Shown one piece after another: positions 34,988 through 43,101 of a stretch of DNA of 62,290 nucleotides. Positions within the stretch are counted from its first letter, which is position 1. Each line of letters opens with the position of its first letter. The position numbers and the translations under genes are program-made. The notes under the pieces are model-generated. The model was not told the origin of the DNA. It made no database searches and saw only the letters and a program-made list of their open reading frames with translations. Origin of the DNA: a virus; IMG/VR virus record IMGVR_UViG_3300017963_000048, positions 1 to 62,290 of that record. One strand, written 5' to 3'.

Positions 34988-36030
34988 CTATGTCTGCTCC
35001 TGCGTACACTTTTGAAAGTGAGCATCTGGTTAAAAACCAAGTCCACACCAGCCAGCTCTGTGGCCAGCGCATGGGCATTGGGTGCGTGCAGTTGCACAAA
35101 GTCATGCCATTCATCATCTGTGAATGTCAAACCACTTAAAATGGCATCTAGCATTTGATTGTAATCTGCAAAGCGGTATCGTTTAGGCAAGCCAAACACA
35201 TCATAGATTGGCTGATCAGCCAGCAGTGGTGTCAAGCCAAAAAAAAGCGCATTGACAACACTATATGGAAACACTTCTTGGCGTGCATCAGCCCACAAAT
35301 AACCCCCACCACTGCACAGCTGCTTTAAGCGTGACAGAGGCATGAAGCCAGTGAAGGTGATATTTGGATAAAGGCCATTCAGCGCTTGACTCCCTGTTGC
35401 CAAACATTCAATGTTTTCTCTTGCAGCCAGCTTTGCAAACTCAATAAAACGATCTTTGCCTTTGTCATAATCCCACCGGGCAGCATAGATCACGCGCTTA
35501 GCTGCACGCCAATTGACTGGCTTCACGCTGAAGTCAATGGGGTAGGGTTTTACCACTGGCCTGGCATAATCGGGCAGCAAGCTGGCTGCATGTTGACTGC
35601 CCACTATAATCTTGTCATAGCAATGGCATAGATACTCGTCAAAATTAGCAGCATGGGGAATCTGCTCAGCAACGTCACCCACCATGTGTGTGCTGCCATG
35701 ATATAAGGCCACCAGCTGTTTGTTGCTCAGGTCTAATCCAGCTGTGAAAATCTTATACATCAGCAAGGGCAGGAAGGGTGCCCAATAATCTGTGCATAAA
35801 ATCACGTCTGCCCATTCTAGCATTTGACAACTTGGCACTGAAGCAGACCAGTTTTGCACTTGCGTGCGGAAGTTTTCAGGCTTGTAGAATGTTTGATCAT
35901 AACCAAAGCGCTGCACATAAACATTTTTCGCAGCTGCCAGCACTTCCATGACTGGCTGCATGACCAATTCTTCACTGTGGCCAATTTTGCCTAACATTAA
36001 AATATTGACATCATTTTGCTTGGTTGGCAT
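34984..36030 (-). CDS. GT-B glycosyltransferase-like protein (348 aa)
   Basis: Pattern of a family GT4-type enzyme: N-terminal strand (NILMLGKIGHSEE), LVALYHGSTHM, DKIIVGSQHAASL. The C-terminal nucleotide-binding half has RVIYAARWDYDKGKDRFIEFAKL, NITFTGFMP and WADARQEVFPYSVVNAL, including an expected E-x7-E-like end. The ATG at 36030 has a perfect CGGAGGTGATTGAAT ribosome-binding site inside the end of gat-queC. Translationally coupled to gat-queC and DpdA, it may add a sugar to the modified base, or glycosylate another target. Confidence 0.72.
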   Translation of the reverse strand: MPTKQNDVNILMLGKIGHSEELVMQPVMEVLAAAKNVYVQRFGYDQTFYKPENFRTQVQNWSASVPSCQMLEWADVILCTDYWAPFLPLLMYKIFTAGLDLSNKQLVALYHGSTHMVGDVAEQIPHAANFDEYLCHCYDKIIVGSQHAASLLPDYARPVVKPYPIDFSVKPVNWRAAKRVIYAARWDYDKGKDRFIEFAKLAARENIECLATGSQALNGLYPNITFTGFMPLSRLKQLCSGGGYLWADARQEVFPYSVVNALFFGLTPLLADQPIYDVFGLPKRYRFADYNQMLDAILSGLTFTDDEWHDFVQLHAPNAHALATELAGVDLVFNQMLTFKSVRRSRHR

Positions 36031-37375
36031 ATTCAATCACCTCCGAAAACTCATTCATCGCAAATGCAGTTTGACGCATAAAACAAGGCCCACATTCACC
36101 ACAGTGCAGTGGCCCATCTTCATAGCATGACCACGTTTTGTGCATAGGCGCATTCAGTTGCACACCCAATCGCACGATTTCATGCTTCATCAAATTGCCC
36201 ACAGGCATCTCAACATCTATTCTGGTGTTGACGTTCACACTGTAGGGCACCAAGTCAGCAAACAGCTTGGTGAAAATCATTTCATTGTCGGGGTACGCGC
36301 CGGCCTCTTCCAAATTATTGCCCAGCGCAATGACATCATAATGATTAGATTCCGCATAAGCCAAAGCCATTGCATAGAAAATCAGATTCCTGGCCGGTAC
36401 CCATTCATGCGCAAATTCAGCACCAGCAGCACCATGCTTCACAATGCTGGCTGCTGGATTGATCAAGCTGGTTTCCATGCCAGCAAAGACGGCCCGGGTA
36501 TCCACAAAGTCACAAGAGCAGCCCATTTCAAGTGCACAAGCCACCACTGCCTCACGCTCTCTGGCACTGGCTTTGCAGTCATAACCAAAGTGGAGCAAGC
36601 ACACATCATGCCCCGCGTGCACATATTGCTTGGCCGTCACCACTGAATCCAAGCCACCACTGCAAATGACCACCACACGTTTGACACCCGTTTTCTCTGG
36701 CAGCAGTGGAGTTTGCACGATTGACAAATCTGGCTGCACGTCAATGTAGGTATAAGCTGGCAGCTTTTGAATGTTGTCAGCTTCAGATTCCCGCAAGTAT
36801 TCTGGCAAGCTGGCGAATAATAAGAAACCAGCACCACGCAGCATATAGAGTGGTTTATAGTTGCAGGCCAAACTTAAAATACTAAGTTCTGGTGTTGACT
36901 TCATGATGGCCAATGCAAAGCTGCCCACAATTTCATTAGTGAGTGACAGATAAGGGTCATGCTGCAAAAACCAATAAGGCAACACCGCACTGTCAATATC
37001 TGATGTAGGATCTCTGTCAAGCTGCGCCCATAATTGCTTGTCATTGGCAATGATGCCATTATGACTGACGGCCACATGCCCCACAGCACTTTTTGCTGTA
37101 AAGGGCTGCACGTCATTCAGTGTTTTGGTTTTCACAAATTCGGTGGTGGGCTCAGCCCGCGTGTTGGCTATGATGATGTCAGGCACGCCAAGGTAATCAG
37201 CTGCCAAGCCACATGCAGCCAGGTCACTGCCAATGTGCTTGATCTCTTGGCCATCGCTGGTGATCAGTCCCACGCTGTCACGTCCGCGATCATTGGCACG
37301 CTGCAAAGTGCGCAAAAATCTTGCATAAACTTCAATATCTTTGTGATTAGTCTGTAAAGCCACTATACTGCACAT
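36011..37375 (-). CDS. queC: Gat-QueC: class II amidotransferase fused to QueC (454 aa)
   Basis: N-terminal class II glutamine amidotransferase: the nucleophile Cys2 follows the initiator Met (MCSIVAL), then RGRDSVG, IIANTRAEPT and SHNGII. From about 230 comes QueC: PP-loop CSGGLDSVVTAK, LHFGYDCKAS and the zinc site HCGECGPC near 425. QueC makes preQ0 from 7-carboxy-7-deazaguanine. Gat-QueC fusions are known from archaea, where they replace ArcS, and from phages whose DNA carries 2'-deoxyarchaeosine (as in Enterobacteria phage 9g). The start follows TCAGGAGTTGTTAGC. All key motifs are intact. Confidence 0.92.
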   Translation of the reverse strand: MCSIVALQTNHKDIEVYARFLRTLQRANDRGRDSVGLITSDGQEIKHIGSDLAACGLAADYLGVPDIIIANTRAEPTTEFVKTKTLNDVQPFTAKSAVGHVAVSHNGIIANDKQLWAQLDRDPTSDIDSAVLPYWFLQHDPYLSLTNEIVGSFALAIMKSTPELSILSLACNYKPLYMLRGAGFLLFASLPEYLRESEADNIQKLPAYTYIDVQPDLSIVQTPLLPEKTGVKRVVVICSGGLDSVVTAKQYVHAGHDVCLLHFGYDCKASAREREAVVACALEMGCSCDFVDTRAVFAGMETSLINPAASIVKHGAAGAEFAHEWVPARNLIFYAMALAYAESNHYDVIALGNNLEEAGAYPDNEMIFTKLFADLVPYSVNVNTRIDVEMPVGNLMKHEIVRLGVQLNAPMHKTWSCYEDGPLHCGECGPCFMRQTAFAMNEFSEVIEYANQAK

Positions 37376-38298
37376 GCTAACAACTCCTGATAACGTTTCT
37401 CCACATTCAAAAAACCTTCTACAGCTGAAGCCACATAAGGAAATGAAGCGACAACCATGTACATTTTAGGACCAACCCCACGCGGACCAATCATTTCACC
37501 ATAATTTTTTTGCATCCATTTGATCATCAGCCAATAGGCCATGCTTGAAAGATAGGCATAATAATAATGTGCATCTTTGGTTTTACTGTGCTCAAAAAAT
37601 TCAGTAAGGTCAACGCCGAGGGGTTCGAGCAAGTGCCACAGCTGCAAAAACTTGTTTCTGTCAAAGTCACGATTCCTGCGCTGCATGGTGAATTGATTCA
37701 TGGTGCCAAACTTATAATCAAAAACCTGAATGCGCCCGAATACCGGCGCACTCATCCACGTGCTGCTGTCAAAACTATACCAAGGGAAGCGCTTCAAAAT
37801 CTCCCAAGTAGTCACGCCGAATGCGTGATATTTGCAGCCCGTTTCTTCAGCAATTCTGAAAGCATCCACAAAGCGTGACTGCGCACCTTTCGACATCAAA
37901 CTGGTGCCTGCAATGCCACCAATCGCAATGTAGTCAGTTTGGGCAGCATATTTTTTTAACCATTTTATATCTTCACCAGCATGGTAGACTGGCAGCGTAT
38001 GCACCCCCATATCTTTTAAAATCAGCCAATTGTCAAATGACTTGGCTGCACTTGTAACCACATCTAAATTCGATATCGCAGTGAAATAACCATCCCACTT
38101 GGTCAACCAAATTGCATAATCTTTGGGCGAAATGTGAAACCCCTGATTCCCGGCTGTGAAAGCACCACTGTCAGCAAACAAGTCAAAGTCAACATGATCA
38201 CGGAATGGGTCAAAAATTTCACTGAGATTTTTGTTCTTAGCATAATGATATGAAATTAGGATGCTAACTTTAGGCTTAACTGGTGGTGTGCTAGTCAT
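37363..38298 (-). CDS. dpdA: DpdA-like DNA tRNA-guanine transglycosylase homologue (311 aa)
   Basis: TGT-fold enzyme that swaps guanine in DNA for a 7-deazaguanine. Phage DpdA hallmarks are visible: LISYHYAK near 15, DLFADSGAF at 39-47 (catalytic Asp), a second Asp in ISNLDVV, VYHAGED, YIAIGGIAG and YHAFGVTTWEILKRFPWYSFDSSTW. The zinc site of tRNA TGTs is absent, as in phage DpdA. Overlaps gat-queC by 13 bases. With Gat-QueC and YhhQ it forms a compact DNA-modification module. Confidence 0.88.
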   Translation of the reverse strand: MTSTPPVKPKVSILISYHYAKNKNLSEIFDPFRDHVDFDLFADSGAFTAGNQGFHISPKDYAIWLTKWDGYFTAISNLDVVTSAAKSFDNWLILKDMGVHTLPVYHAGEDIKWLKKYAAQTDYIAIGGIAGTSLMSKGAQSRFVDAFRIAEETGCKYHAFGVTTWEILKRFPWYSFDSSTWMSAPVFGRIQVFDYKFGTMNQFTMQRRNRDFDRNKFLQLWHLLEPLGVDLTEFFEHSKTKDAHYYYAYLSSMAYWLMIKWMQKNYGEMIGPRGVGPKMYMVVASFPYVASAVEGFLNVEKRYQELLACAV

Positions 38299-38300
38299 GC

Positions 38301-39149
38301 TTAGCTCAGATCAAGGTCAATGCTGTCAGCTGAGATGTCAGCATTTTCTAGGCTGTGCGCACCTGGTGCGCCAATTTGCTTGGCAGCTGCCAGCAGCACT
38401 GCATGAAACTTGTGCCCTTCTTCCTGGCCTTCAACTTGCTCCATCAGATCAGCCAATAATTCTTCTGCCTCTTGGGGCACACTCATGCGCAAAATTGGCC
38501 AGCGGTCACTATCCACTACTTGGCCAATTTTACGACTGGTTTCTTCTAATTCCGGAAACTCAAAATTTTTCAAAGTTTGCAAGCGCTGCAAATCTTCCAC
38601 ATTTAAGCTGATGATCGCACCACCAGCATCAGCTGTTTTGCCAACTATCTCGGTATATTTGTCAAAATCCCACATGCGTGCCATGTCAGAAAAGGCAAAG
38701 TCACCACCCCCCATTGTCAAGTTATTGCTGTCAATTGCATAGGCCATTGCAGCTGCGCGGCTGACAGCATCAGTGCCAAAGAGAATAGACATCACCCACA
38801 GCCCGTTGCTTTTCAAGCTGGCCACACCGCGTGGGGTGTCTTTGCGCTCAGCTTTGCGCCACTCCTTTTGCAATAAGTGCAAAGCTTCAATGCGCCCATT
38901 TCCAGCTTTGATGGCACCTAATTCACCTTTGACATTAGTCAAATTGCCGTCAAATTTTGGCAACTCTTGAAAACCATGTTCTATAATAGATGCTTGCACT
39001 TGCTTTATATTGTGCAGTTTGGGATTATCTTCCCAAAGCAGCTTGACAGCATCATTGACTTTGACCAGCCCAATCCAGGGCATGTCATTTTCAATGATGT
39101 CATCTTTTTGAATGTTAGTGAATGAAAGATCAGCGACCAAGCTTGACAT
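38301..39149 (-). CDS. ParB/sulfiredoxin-fold domain protein (282 aa)
   Basis: The N-terminal ~110 residues show the ParB-N pattern: LWEDNPKLHNIKQVQASIIEHGFQ followed by AIKAGNGRIEALHLL, i.e. the nucleotide-binding GxGR box. No KorB-type HTH is seen; the rest is helical, ending in a short acidic tail. Such stand-alone ParB-N proteins often accompany DNA-modification genes. The ATG at 39149 follows GTGGAGGCACAAAAA; the long upstream extension is non-coding. A separate full-size ParB is encoded at 51813. Confidence 0.75.
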   Translation of the reverse strand: MSSLVADLSFTNIQKDDIIENDMPWIGLVKVNDAVKLLWEDNPKLHNIKQVQASIIEHGFQELPKFDGNLTNVKGELGAIKAGNGRIEALHLLQKEWRKAERKDTPRGVASLKSNGLWVMSILFGTDAVSRAAAMAYAIDSNNLTMGGGDFAFSDMARMWDFDKYTEIVGKTADAGGAIISLNVEDLQRLQTLKNFEFPELEETSRKIGQVVDSDRWPILRMSVPQEAEELLADLMEQVEGQEEGHKFHAVLLAAAKQIGAPGAHSLENADISADSIDLDLS

Positions 39150-39228
39150 TTTTTGTGCCTCCACACTGTTAGGTATTCTTGATCTTACTATAAAACCAGC
39201 ACAACATGCAAGCGCTGACCAATAAAAT

Positions 39229-39242
39229 GTTGCTATAGCAAC
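39229..39242. repeat. parS-like palindrome site 7 (TA centre)
   Basis: GTTGCTATAGCAAC with flanking T/A; the only copy with a TA centre, hence a perfect self-complementary 16-mer. Confidence 0.9.
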
Positions 39243-39254
39243 ACCAGTGAAGCA

Positions 39255-39277
39255 CAAAAATGCGGTTTTCCCGCATT
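39255..39277 (-). terminator. Intrinsic terminator in the 39.15-39.56 kb gap
   Basis: Perfect 8-bp stem (AAATGCGG / CCGCATTT) with four-nt loop and T-run on the minus strand. A related sequence (GTGAAGCACAAAA..GCGG..CCCGCATTT) occurs at 18630-18670 downstream of the sulfotransferase gene. Confidence 0.75.
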
Positions 39278-39377
39278 TACAGCAGCACACTCTAATGCTG
39301 CATAGAGTGGCCACCACTGCGCTGCACTGGCTGCTTAAAATGTTGAAGCCAAGCACTTGGCTTGGCTTCAATGAATG

Positions 39378-39470
39378 AAAGGGTGAATGGGGGGCACCCT
39401 TTTATTTTAGGTTGGGCAGCTGGTTACAAATCCTGGAGGGAGTCTGCTTCCGCACTGCCCCACTCGACAC
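39378..39470 (-). ncRNA. Candidate structured small RNA (pseudoknot element B)
   Basis: The 412-base gap between genes 39149 and 39562 holds a promoter (39477-39505) firing into this element. Stems GGGCAG (39414-39419) with CTGCCC (39455-39460), and GAGT with ACTC (39462-39465), interleave as in element A at 15077. A hairpin AAAGGGTG / CACCCTTT (39378-39402) and a second (GAAGCCAAG, 39345-39369) follow. No convincing reading frame. Confidence 0.5.
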
Positions 39471-39476
39471 TTCAAT

Positions 39477-39505
39477 ATCTTACCGCACGTTCACACCAGT
39501 GTCAA
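39477..39505 (-). promoter_or_regulatory. Promoter upstream of element B / DNA-modification operon
   Basis: Minus strand TTGACA (39500-39505), 17-bp spacer, TAAGAT (39477-39482). It could drive the structured RNA and, on read-through, the ParB-DpdA-QueC operon. Confidence 0.7.
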
Positions 39506-39561
39506 GCTAATTTTATACTACACCTCCAAAGTTCCATCTGGTGATAATTGTGCTTTCATTG

Positions 39562-40155
39562 TCAAGCTTTCACCTCTCTGAAGTTTTCACCATCGTACAA
39601 ACCAATTTTTGCACCAGCTTCAGTGGCACGTTTCCACAGCATGCTGCTGGCAATTGGTTTGTAACTGAAATTATCTTTGGGATTGATCACGCCTTTTCTG
39701 ACAGCTTGCTCAGCTTGCCATTTGCGTGGGAATACTGCAATCATGCCATTATAAGCCGCGGCACTGCCATTGCCATTGGCCACAATCCACACCTGCATGT
39801 GCTCAGCAAGCACACCGGGTGCAGTCAATTGCTCTACTGCAACGGCTGATGCACTTTCAGCTGCAAACGCTTCAGCCATTGCAACTGGATCAACTTCAGC
39901 CAAACGTGACAGCACACGCCGATTTTTTGGCCTGATGTCATGCTCTTGCAATTCACCAATTTCTTCAGCTAAGCTGGCAGCTTTGACCACCAACCTGTGC
40001 AGCGCTGCCAAAGCAGCGCTGCTGGTCATCCGACGGCTGGCAATAATGCTTTGATCAGTTTCAGCAATATTGCGGAGATATACTGTCATAGTGCCTATAT
40101 ATATATTCCAGGTCAACACTTTATTTTTGCGGTTTTGCTTTTTGTCAGTGGTCAT
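39562..40155 (-). CDS. Hypothetical protein (197 aa)
   Basis: No family recognised. The middle is helical and Ala/Glu-rich; the C-terminal part (VWIVANGNGSAAAYNGMIAVFPRKWQAE) suggests a small alpha/beta domain. The ATG at 40155 nearly abuts the previous stop (TAAcATG). A second possible start at 40089 would remove a basic N-terminus. Last gene of the accessory operon that begins at 42.37 kb. Confidence 0.6.
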   Translation of the reverse strand: MTTDKKQNRKNKVLTWNIYIGTMTVYLRNIAETDQSIIASRRMTSSAALAALHRLVVKAASLAEEIGELQEHDIRPKNRRVLSRLAEVDPVAMAEAFAAESASAVAVEQLTAPGVLAEHMQVWIVANGNGSAAAYNGMIAVFPRKWQAEQAVRKGVINPKDNFSYKPIASSMLWKRATEAGAKIGLYDGENFREVKA

Positions 40156-40156
40156 G

Positions 40157-41557
40157 TTACACACCCACCATGTTGACTGCTGGCTCTAGTTGGGCAGCAC
40201 GTGGCTTGCGCCTGCTGACTGGCATGGTCAACTGGTCACTGTCAATCTCACCTGACAAATGCTTGCGCGCACGTTTGCGCTGTGCGTTGCTTGGCAGCAA
40301 TTCAGCAGTGGCTGCTTTACCGCTGCGTGTGTATTGACCCAACTCCATCAAAGCTGACTTGCTGAGCACTTCAACTGCTTCTAAGTTGCGGGTGATTTTT
40401 GCCACTGCTTCTTTGTCACGTGTTTGACTGCGAATGTCCACGAGTGAAGCTTGCATACTCTGCACCATCAAATCTATATCTGGCATCTGGCCACCAGCAC
40501 CCCGCACTTGCTCAGCAAGTTTGATCATGTTTTCAAGCTGCAAAACGCTGCGAGGATGAAAGTATTGATTTTTCTGGGTAGTTTTCAGCATGCTGCTGGT
40601 GGCTTCATTGAAAATACTGTGCAGCCTGGTCACGTAATTGACCATAAACTCGTCAACGATAGCACTTTGCTTTTCACGGGCTTCATTGAAAACTCGCTCG
40701 TGCATTTTACGCTTGGCGAAAACTTCAGCTTCAGCCACTTCACGTGCAGCCCAAATTTGATCTTGCTTTTCACGCTCTGCTAAGTTTTGCATGCGCTTTG
40801 CATGCGCTGCACGTTCATACTCTGTGTCTAACTCCAAGCGTGCTGCTGCTTGCTCAGCTTGACTGGCAGCAATGGCTGCTTTCTCACCTTCAATCAATGA
40901 TGGTAGAGGCACATAAGTCAATTCCCAAGTCACACTGAAACTGTCTCTGACTTCTTCACGTGGTGGCAGGGCATCAATTTTGGCTTGGGCATAATTGGCT
41001 GCAAATTCAGCCTCAGTCATATCTGGCTGCACTTTCATGGTGCGAAACGCTTGTGTGCCAGCAGCCAGTGACTCGTCATACAAGTCATTTTGAAACTGCT
41101 CCCAACCAGCTTCGCTGCACATGTCATCTGCCCACGTGTAAACTTGGCTCTGAATGCTGTCAAGTTCTTCAATTGCATCAGCAAAACTTTGTGCTGTCAA
41201 AAAATCCCCATAATGTGTGTGGATACTGCCATATTTTTTGGGCACATTGCGCACACGTGTTTCTGCTGACTGATAACGCTTAGACCAAGCGCTTGGCATG
41301 TTTAAGCGATAGCCAAGCTTGATCTGCTTGGCAGCTTCACGCTCTAGTGCTTTGTCAGTGCTGGTGATGCCTAAATCAGCCAGAGTCAATTTTTGAGTGG
41401 CTCGCCAGCGTGACACGTGCACCGTGAGCAATACGCCTTCATCCATAAACTTCAACCATTGGGGATCTAACGTTTGAATGTCATCAGCTGCCACACCAAG
41501 CTGCGTGGCCAGTGCTAAGCGTTGCTCTCTAGTTACTTCTTGAATTTTCTCAATCAT
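40157..41557 (-). CDS. DUF3150-like protein (466 aa)
   Basis: Residues 45-180 fit the DUF3150 pattern: VHVSRWRATQKLTLADLG, then LGYRLNMPSAWSKRYQSAETRVRNVPKKYG and HTHYGDFLTAQSF. The rest is long coiled coil (250-330) and a basic Arg/Lys-rich tail. DUF3150 proteins are commonly encoded next to AAA ATPases in phages and plasmids; their biochemical function is not known. Overlaps the gene before it by four bases (ATGA). The start is supported by GAGATAAAATC. Confidence 0.65.
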   Translation of the reverse strand: MIEKIQEVTREQRLALATQLGVAADDIQTLDPQWLKFMDEGVLLTVHVSRWRATQKLTLADLGITSTDKALEREAAKQIKLGYRLNMPSAWSKRYQSAETRVRNVPKKYGSIHTHYGDFLTAQSFADAIEELDSIQSQVYTWADDMCSEAGWEQFQNDLYDESLAAGTQAFRTMKVQPDMTEAEFAANYAQAKIDALPPREEVRDSFSVTWELTYVPLPSLIEGEKAAIAASQAEQAAARLELDTEYERAAHAKRMQNLAEREKQDQIWAAREVAEAEVFAKRKMHERVFNEAREKQSAIVDEFMVNYVTRLHSIFNEATSSMLKTTQKNQYFHPRSVLQLENMIKLAEQVRGAGGQMPDIDLMVQSMQASLVDIRSQTRDKEAVAKITRNLEAVEVLSKSALMELGQYTRSGKAATAELLPSNAQRKRARKHLSGEIDSDQLTMPVSRRKPRAAQLEPAVNMVGV

Positions 41558-41880
41558 GATTTTATCTCCGACAAACCAGCTGTGGCAGCTTCACGCAAAA
41601 AGCGTGCTGCATTGTCACGTGACCAGACTGACTCCTCTTGCATTTTAATGATCTCAATTTGGTATGCGTTTGCACGCTCAGCTCTAATCATGAAATCAAG
41701 TATAACCGGGTCAGTGGCTTCATGATCACCAGCACATGGTGTGGTGACAATTTCACCAATGCAAAGCTGATAGCCTGCATCTAGCAGCTGCAAAATCAGC
41801 GCTTCAATGGCAGCCTGATCAGCTTCACCAACGATGAATGGTATGGCATTTTCGTTTTGATCAATTGCGTAAAATTTCAT
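41554..41880 (-). CDS. Hypothetical protein (108 aa)
   Basis: No family recognised. Soluble, acidic alpha/beta protein. Start set by TGGAGGCCAAACAAA, the same leader type as in the early genes. Shares the transcript with the DUF3150-like gene. Confidence 0.65.
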   Translation of the reverse strand: MKFYAIDQNENAIPFIVGEADQAAIEALILQLLDAGYQLCIGEIVTTPCAGDHEATDPVILDFMIRAERANAYQIEIIKMQEESVWSRDNAARFLREAATAGLSEIKS

Positions 41881-41927
41881 TTTGTTTGGCCTCCAGACCT
41901 TCAAAAAGTGTGTCAAGTGTGTGAGTG

Positions 41928-42269
41928 TTATTTAGTGGCAGCTTCAGCCACAGCGAGTGCTTCAGCTTCAGTGAGTGGTGCCCAATAACCAATGGGATCA
42001 ACGTCAGGAAAGCGCACAGTCAAACGTGCTTGAATGGCTGCAAAGCGTGTGCTGCTTTTCAAGTTGGCCATGATCAAATCATGCAGTGGCTGCTGTGGTG
42101 GCAATTCACCAGCCCACATGTCAGCTGACAGTGCATCAGGATCATCACGATACACCAATGGCATGCAGTGCAAAAACTGCTCCCACTTTTGGCAAAAGCG
42201 CTCGGCGTGCTGGTGTGCATCACTAAGCTGTTTTTCAGTTGGTTGGTTGGTGCTTTCAATGATTAGCAT
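41928..42269 (-). CDS. Hypothetical protein (113 aa)
   Basis: No family recognised; helical, mildly acidic. First gene of the unit driven by the promoter at 42344-42373, with the ACTGGAGGTCAAAAAA leader typical of this genome. Confidence 0.65.
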   Translation of the reverse strand: MLIIESTNQPTEKQLSDAHQHAERFCQKWEQFLHCMPLVYRDDPDALSADMWAGELPPQQPLHDLIMANLKSSTRFAAIQARLTVRFPDVDPIGYWAPLTEAEALAVAEAATK

Positions 42270-42343
42270 TTTTTTGACCTCCAGTCAAATGTGTGCGCAG
42301 CAGTGTGTCAGTGCTGCGTGTGTGAGTGCTTGAACGCGATGCC

Positions 42344-42373
42344 ATTATAATGCAAACTTTATAACACTGTCAA
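42344..42373 (-). promoter_or_regulatory. Promoter for the 42.3-39.6 kb operon
   Basis: Minus strand TTGACA, 18-bp spacer, TATAAT, with an operator-like TATAAAGTTTGCATTATA in spacer and -10, similar to the palindromes of the early promoters. Confidence 0.85.
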
Positions 42374-42409
42374 GCCAGCTAATGTGCCAATTTAAACGCT
42401 TGGCAAGAC

Positions 42410-42450
42410 AAAAAAAAGCTGCACTGACTACGGAACAAAGTCAGTGCAGC
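42410..42450 (-). terminator. Terminator of the Ycf35/radical SAM operon
   Basis: Twelve-bp perfect stem (GCTGCACTGACT and complement) followed by seven T on the minus strand. Confidence 0.9.
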
Positions 42451-42486
42451 AACACGCTGTGGGATACGAGTCACAGCAGCAGTGTT

Positions 42487-43101
42487 TTATGTGATCAGCT
42501 TCAGCAGTTCATCTGCTCCTTCAGGGCCAACACCAGTGATGCGAATGACACCATCACCACTGAAACCTACCTCCCACTCTGGCACGCTTTCAAATTCATG
42601 CAATTGATGTTTGCGCGTGACCATGATGATCTCTTTATTATGACTTCCAATGTAACCAGCAGCAGCACGCTGCGTGACATCGTACCGGCCAGCAATGACC
42701 ACATCCACATGCTGCATGATATAGGCCACATGCTGGTTGGTATTAATCATGGATTCAAGTTGCAAGCTGTTGAAGCCAGTCAGCACAATGATTGACAGGT
42801 CAGGATGATAATTGCGCAAAGCTTCAACCAGTTCGGCCACAGCTTCAGCTTGCTGCAATGGTTCGCCACCACTGATGGTGATGCCATCCAAGCCAGCACT
42901 GCGCTGTGCTGGTGACTGCAAATTCAGCATGGCCAGTAGTTCGCCAGTGCTCAGCACATCACCACCAGCTTGGCTGTGTGTTGGTTTATTGAAGCAAAAC
43001 GCACAGCCAAGCGTGCAGCCTTGATACCAAACTACCATGCGCTTCCCGGGTCCATTGGCCACGCTGCGTGGCATGATGTCATGAATATTGTGGGTCACCA
43101 T
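42487..43101 (-). CDS. Radical SAM / single 4Fe-4S cluster protein, NrdG-like (204 aa)
   Basis: CTLGCAFC gives the CX3CX2C cluster site at C29, C33 and C36. ISGGEPL (SAM-binding GGE) is near residue 77. VVIAGRYDVTQR and GSHNKEIIMVTRKH match the small activating-enzyme branch (NrdG, and the stand-alone proteins encoded beside DUF1257). It could activate a glycyl-radical enzyme, but no such partner is encoded here. It overlaps the DUF1257-DUF2997 gene, so the two probably act together. The start follows TTGGAGCAAACCAC. Confidence 0.8.
   Translation of the reverse strand: MVTHNIHDIMPRSVANGPGKRMVVWYQGCTLGCAFCFNKPTHSQAGGDVLSTGELLAMLNLQSPAQRSAGLDGITISGGEPLQQAEAVAELVEALRNYHPDLSIIVLTGFNSLQLESMINTNQHVAYIMQHVDVVIAGRYDVTQRAAAGYIGSHNKEIIMVTRKHQLHEFESVPEWEVGFSGDGVIRITGVGPEGADELLKLIT

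Noticed and set aside
39150-39371. Longer 5' extension of the ParB-domain gene
   Set aside because: The frame runs back through hairpins with Cys-rich improbable protein and has no ribosome-binding site; GTGGAGGCACAAAAA fixes the ATG at 39149.
39405-39470. tRNA-like fold on the minus strand (loop TTTGTAA)
   Set aside because: The anticodon stem does not pair, and there is no standard T-arm or acceptor stem; a pseudoknot fits better.
42487-43101. QueE (7-carboxy-7-deazaguanine synthase) for the radical SAM gene
   Set aside because: The sequence around the cluster (CTLGCAFCFN) and the GSHN block match NrdG-type activating enzymes, and the gene overlaps the DUF1257 fusion rather than the queuosine genes.
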